The notes below the pieces were generated by a model that saw only the letters and a list, made by a program, of their open reading frames with translations, ran no database searches and was not told the origin of the DNA. A program made the position numbers and the translations under genes. A stretch of DNA of 64,000 bases from Mesoterricola silvestris (GTDB lineage Bacteria; Acidobacteriota; Holophagae; Holophagales; Holophagaceae). Of the stretch, positions 62,912 through 64,000 are shown piece after piece (the stretch's first letter is position 1; each line of letters opens with the position of its first letter). The stretch covers positions 4,572,001-4,636,000 of the forward strand of contig NZ_AP027080.1 of NCBI RefSeq assembly GCF_030295405.1, given 5' to 3'.

Positions 62912-64000
62912 ATGTCCCGCCTTTCAGAGTCGCTCCGCTCCCTGGAGTTCAGGAATTTCCGGCTCTTCTTCACGGGCCAGCTGGTCTCCCTGGTGGGCAC
63001 CTGGATGCAGAGCGTGGCCCTGTCGTGGCTGGTGTACCGGCTCACCGGGCAGGCCACCCTTCTGGGGGTGGTGGCCTTCGCCAGCCAGGCCCCCATCTTC
63101 CTCCTGGGCAGCTTCGGAGGGGTGCTGGCGGACCGGGTGGACCCCCGCCGGCTGCTGGTCTTCACCCAGGCCCTCCAGATGGTCCAGGCCTTCCTCCTGG
63201 GCTGGCTGACCCTGACGGGCTGGGTGCGCCCCTGGGAGATCATCCTCCTGGCCGTCCTCCTGGGCATCGTCAACGCCTTCGACCTCCCCGCGCGCCAGGT
63301 GCTGGTGGCCAGCACCGTCTCCCGGGACCACCTGCCCAACGCCATCGCCCTCAATTCCTCCATCTTCCACGGCTCCCGGGTGGTGGGGCCCGCCGTGGCG
63401 GGCCTCATGGTGGCCGCCATCGGCGAGGGCTGGTGCTTCCTGGTGAACGGCGTGAGCTTCCTGGCCGCCATCGCGGGCCTGCTGATGATGGACCTTCCCC
63501 CCTGGGTCTCCCGGGACGACCACCCGCCCGTGCTGGAGCACATCCTGGAGGGCATCCGCTACGTGCACGGGAACCGGGAACTGAGGCTCCTCTTCTTCCT
63601 CCTGGGCGTGGTGTGCCTCCTGGGCCTGCCCTATTCCGTCCTCATGCCGGTCTTCGCCGACGGCATCCTCCACGGCGGTCCCCGGGCCCTGGGCCTGCTC
63701 ATGGGCGGCTCCGGCGTGGGCGCCGTGCTGGGCGCCGCGGTGCTGGCCGGCCGCCGGGGCATCCACGGCCTGGAGCGCATCGCCTACCTGGGCGCCACCG
63801 GCACCGGCATCGCCCTGGCCGCCTTCGCCTACTCCCGGGTCCTGTGGCTGTCCCTGGTGCTCATCGTCCCCGTGGGCGCCACCATGGTGGCCCACATGAC
63901 CAGCAACAACACCCTCGTCCAGGTGCTCATCCCCGACGAGATGCGGGGCCGGGTCATGGCCTTCCACGCCATGGTCTTCACCGCCGCCATGCCCCTGGGC
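62912..64000 (+). CDS. MFS transporter of the EntS/DUF894 type, C-terminus cut by window edge
   Basis: The sequence starts MSRLSESLRSLEFRNFRLFFTGQLVSLVGTWMQSVALSWL, typical of EntS-like exporters and other MFS_3 members, with motif A-like GGVLADRVDPRRLLVFTQ and GIVNAFDLPARQVLVASTVSRDHLPNAIALNS, a segment conserved in this group. About 363 residues and the first ten or so spans lie in the window; the rest is beyond 64000. It is divergent from the efflux operon. A role in exporting siderophore-like compounds is known for EntS but not established here. Confidence 0.9.
   Translation, partial: MSRLSESLRSLEFRNFRLFFTGQLVSLVGTWMQSVALSWLVYRLTGQATLLGVVAFASQAPIFLLGSFGGVLADRVDPRRLLVFTQALQMVQAFLLGWLTLTGWVRPWEIILLAVLLGIVNAFDLPARQVLVASTVSRDHLPNAIALNSSIFHGSRVVGPAVAGLMVAAIGEGWCFLVNGVSFLAAIAGLLMMDLPPWVSRDDHPPVLEHILEGIRYVHGNRELRLLFFLLGVVCLLGLPYSVLMPVFADGILHGGPRALGLLMGGSGVGAVLGAAVLAGRRGIHGLERIAYLGATGTGIALAAFAYSRVLWLSLVLIVPVGATMVAHMTSNNTLVQVLIPDEMRGRVMAFHAMVFTAAMPLG

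Overview
The window looks like chromosomal DNA of an Acidobacteriota bacterium, most likely class Holophagae (Geothrix/Holophaga/Mesoterricola type). This is an inference from three things: two 780-790-residue duplicated permeases of the acidobacterial ADOP type, an Oar-like TonB-dependent receptor with a carboxypeptidase-regulatory N-terminus, and very GC-rich coding DNA with tight start/stop overlaps from about 13.6 kb onward. The first 13.6 kb is visibly less GC-rich and is mosaic. It holds broken genes, IS ends and a compact candidate biosynthetic operon, and reads as an accessory region.

Layout, left part. 0-3 kb: a partial quinone-oxidoreductase-like gene divergent from an HxlR regulator with a repeated operator-like motif; a MITE-like element (924-1450) wedged between two convergent genes; a SnoaL-like protein; a small membrane protein; and a TM1266-type ACT-like regulator. 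2.9-5.2 kb: a junction of two truncated genes, a nucleotidyltransferase remnant and a hybrid histidine kinase that has lost its N-terminal anchor. 5.6-12.4 kb: a glycolipid-binding-domain protein, then a leftward operon of acyl-CoA dehydrogenase, FlK-like hot-dog thioesterase, PGM1-like ATP-grasp ligase, GNAT/class III aminotransferase fusion and MFS exporter. This looks like a small uncharacterised amino-acid or peptide-type natural product pathway. 12.9-13.6 kb: a TonB-receptor tail, a GxxExxY fragment and a doubly deleted IS5-family transposase.

Middle part. 13.6-32 kb: a BlaI/M56 pair, small membrane proteins, a TPR protein, a trypsin-like protease, a hemerythrin-type protein, a two-subunit CoA-transferase, a methyltransferase, a zincin, an MHS transporter, cysK divergent from an Rrf2 regulator, a hexapeptide transferase and two ADOP permeases. 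32.3-38.9 kb: tRNA-His, a DegP-like protease with a strong terminator, then an operon of FrzS-like coiled-coil protein, CorC-like CBS protein, and a MurU/AmgK-like cell-wall recycling pair. 38.96-41 kb: a palindromic intergenic repeat split by a group II intron whose exon junctions can be read directly.

Right part. 41-50.6 kb: a SprT-like protein, a TlpA-like thioredoxin, and a TonB receptor bracketed by a sensor kinase and a divergent response regulator, followed by small envelope proteins. 50.6-58.2 kb: proC-proB-proA with ATGA overlaps, preceded by an intrinsic-terminator-like hairpin; a second, internally deleted MITE copy abutting the aspS stop codon; aspS; a MarR regulator; hisS. 58.2-64 kb: an N-acetylmuramoyl-L-alanine amidase, a membrane-fusion protein with two MacB-like permeases but no ATPase gene, and a partial MFS transporter.
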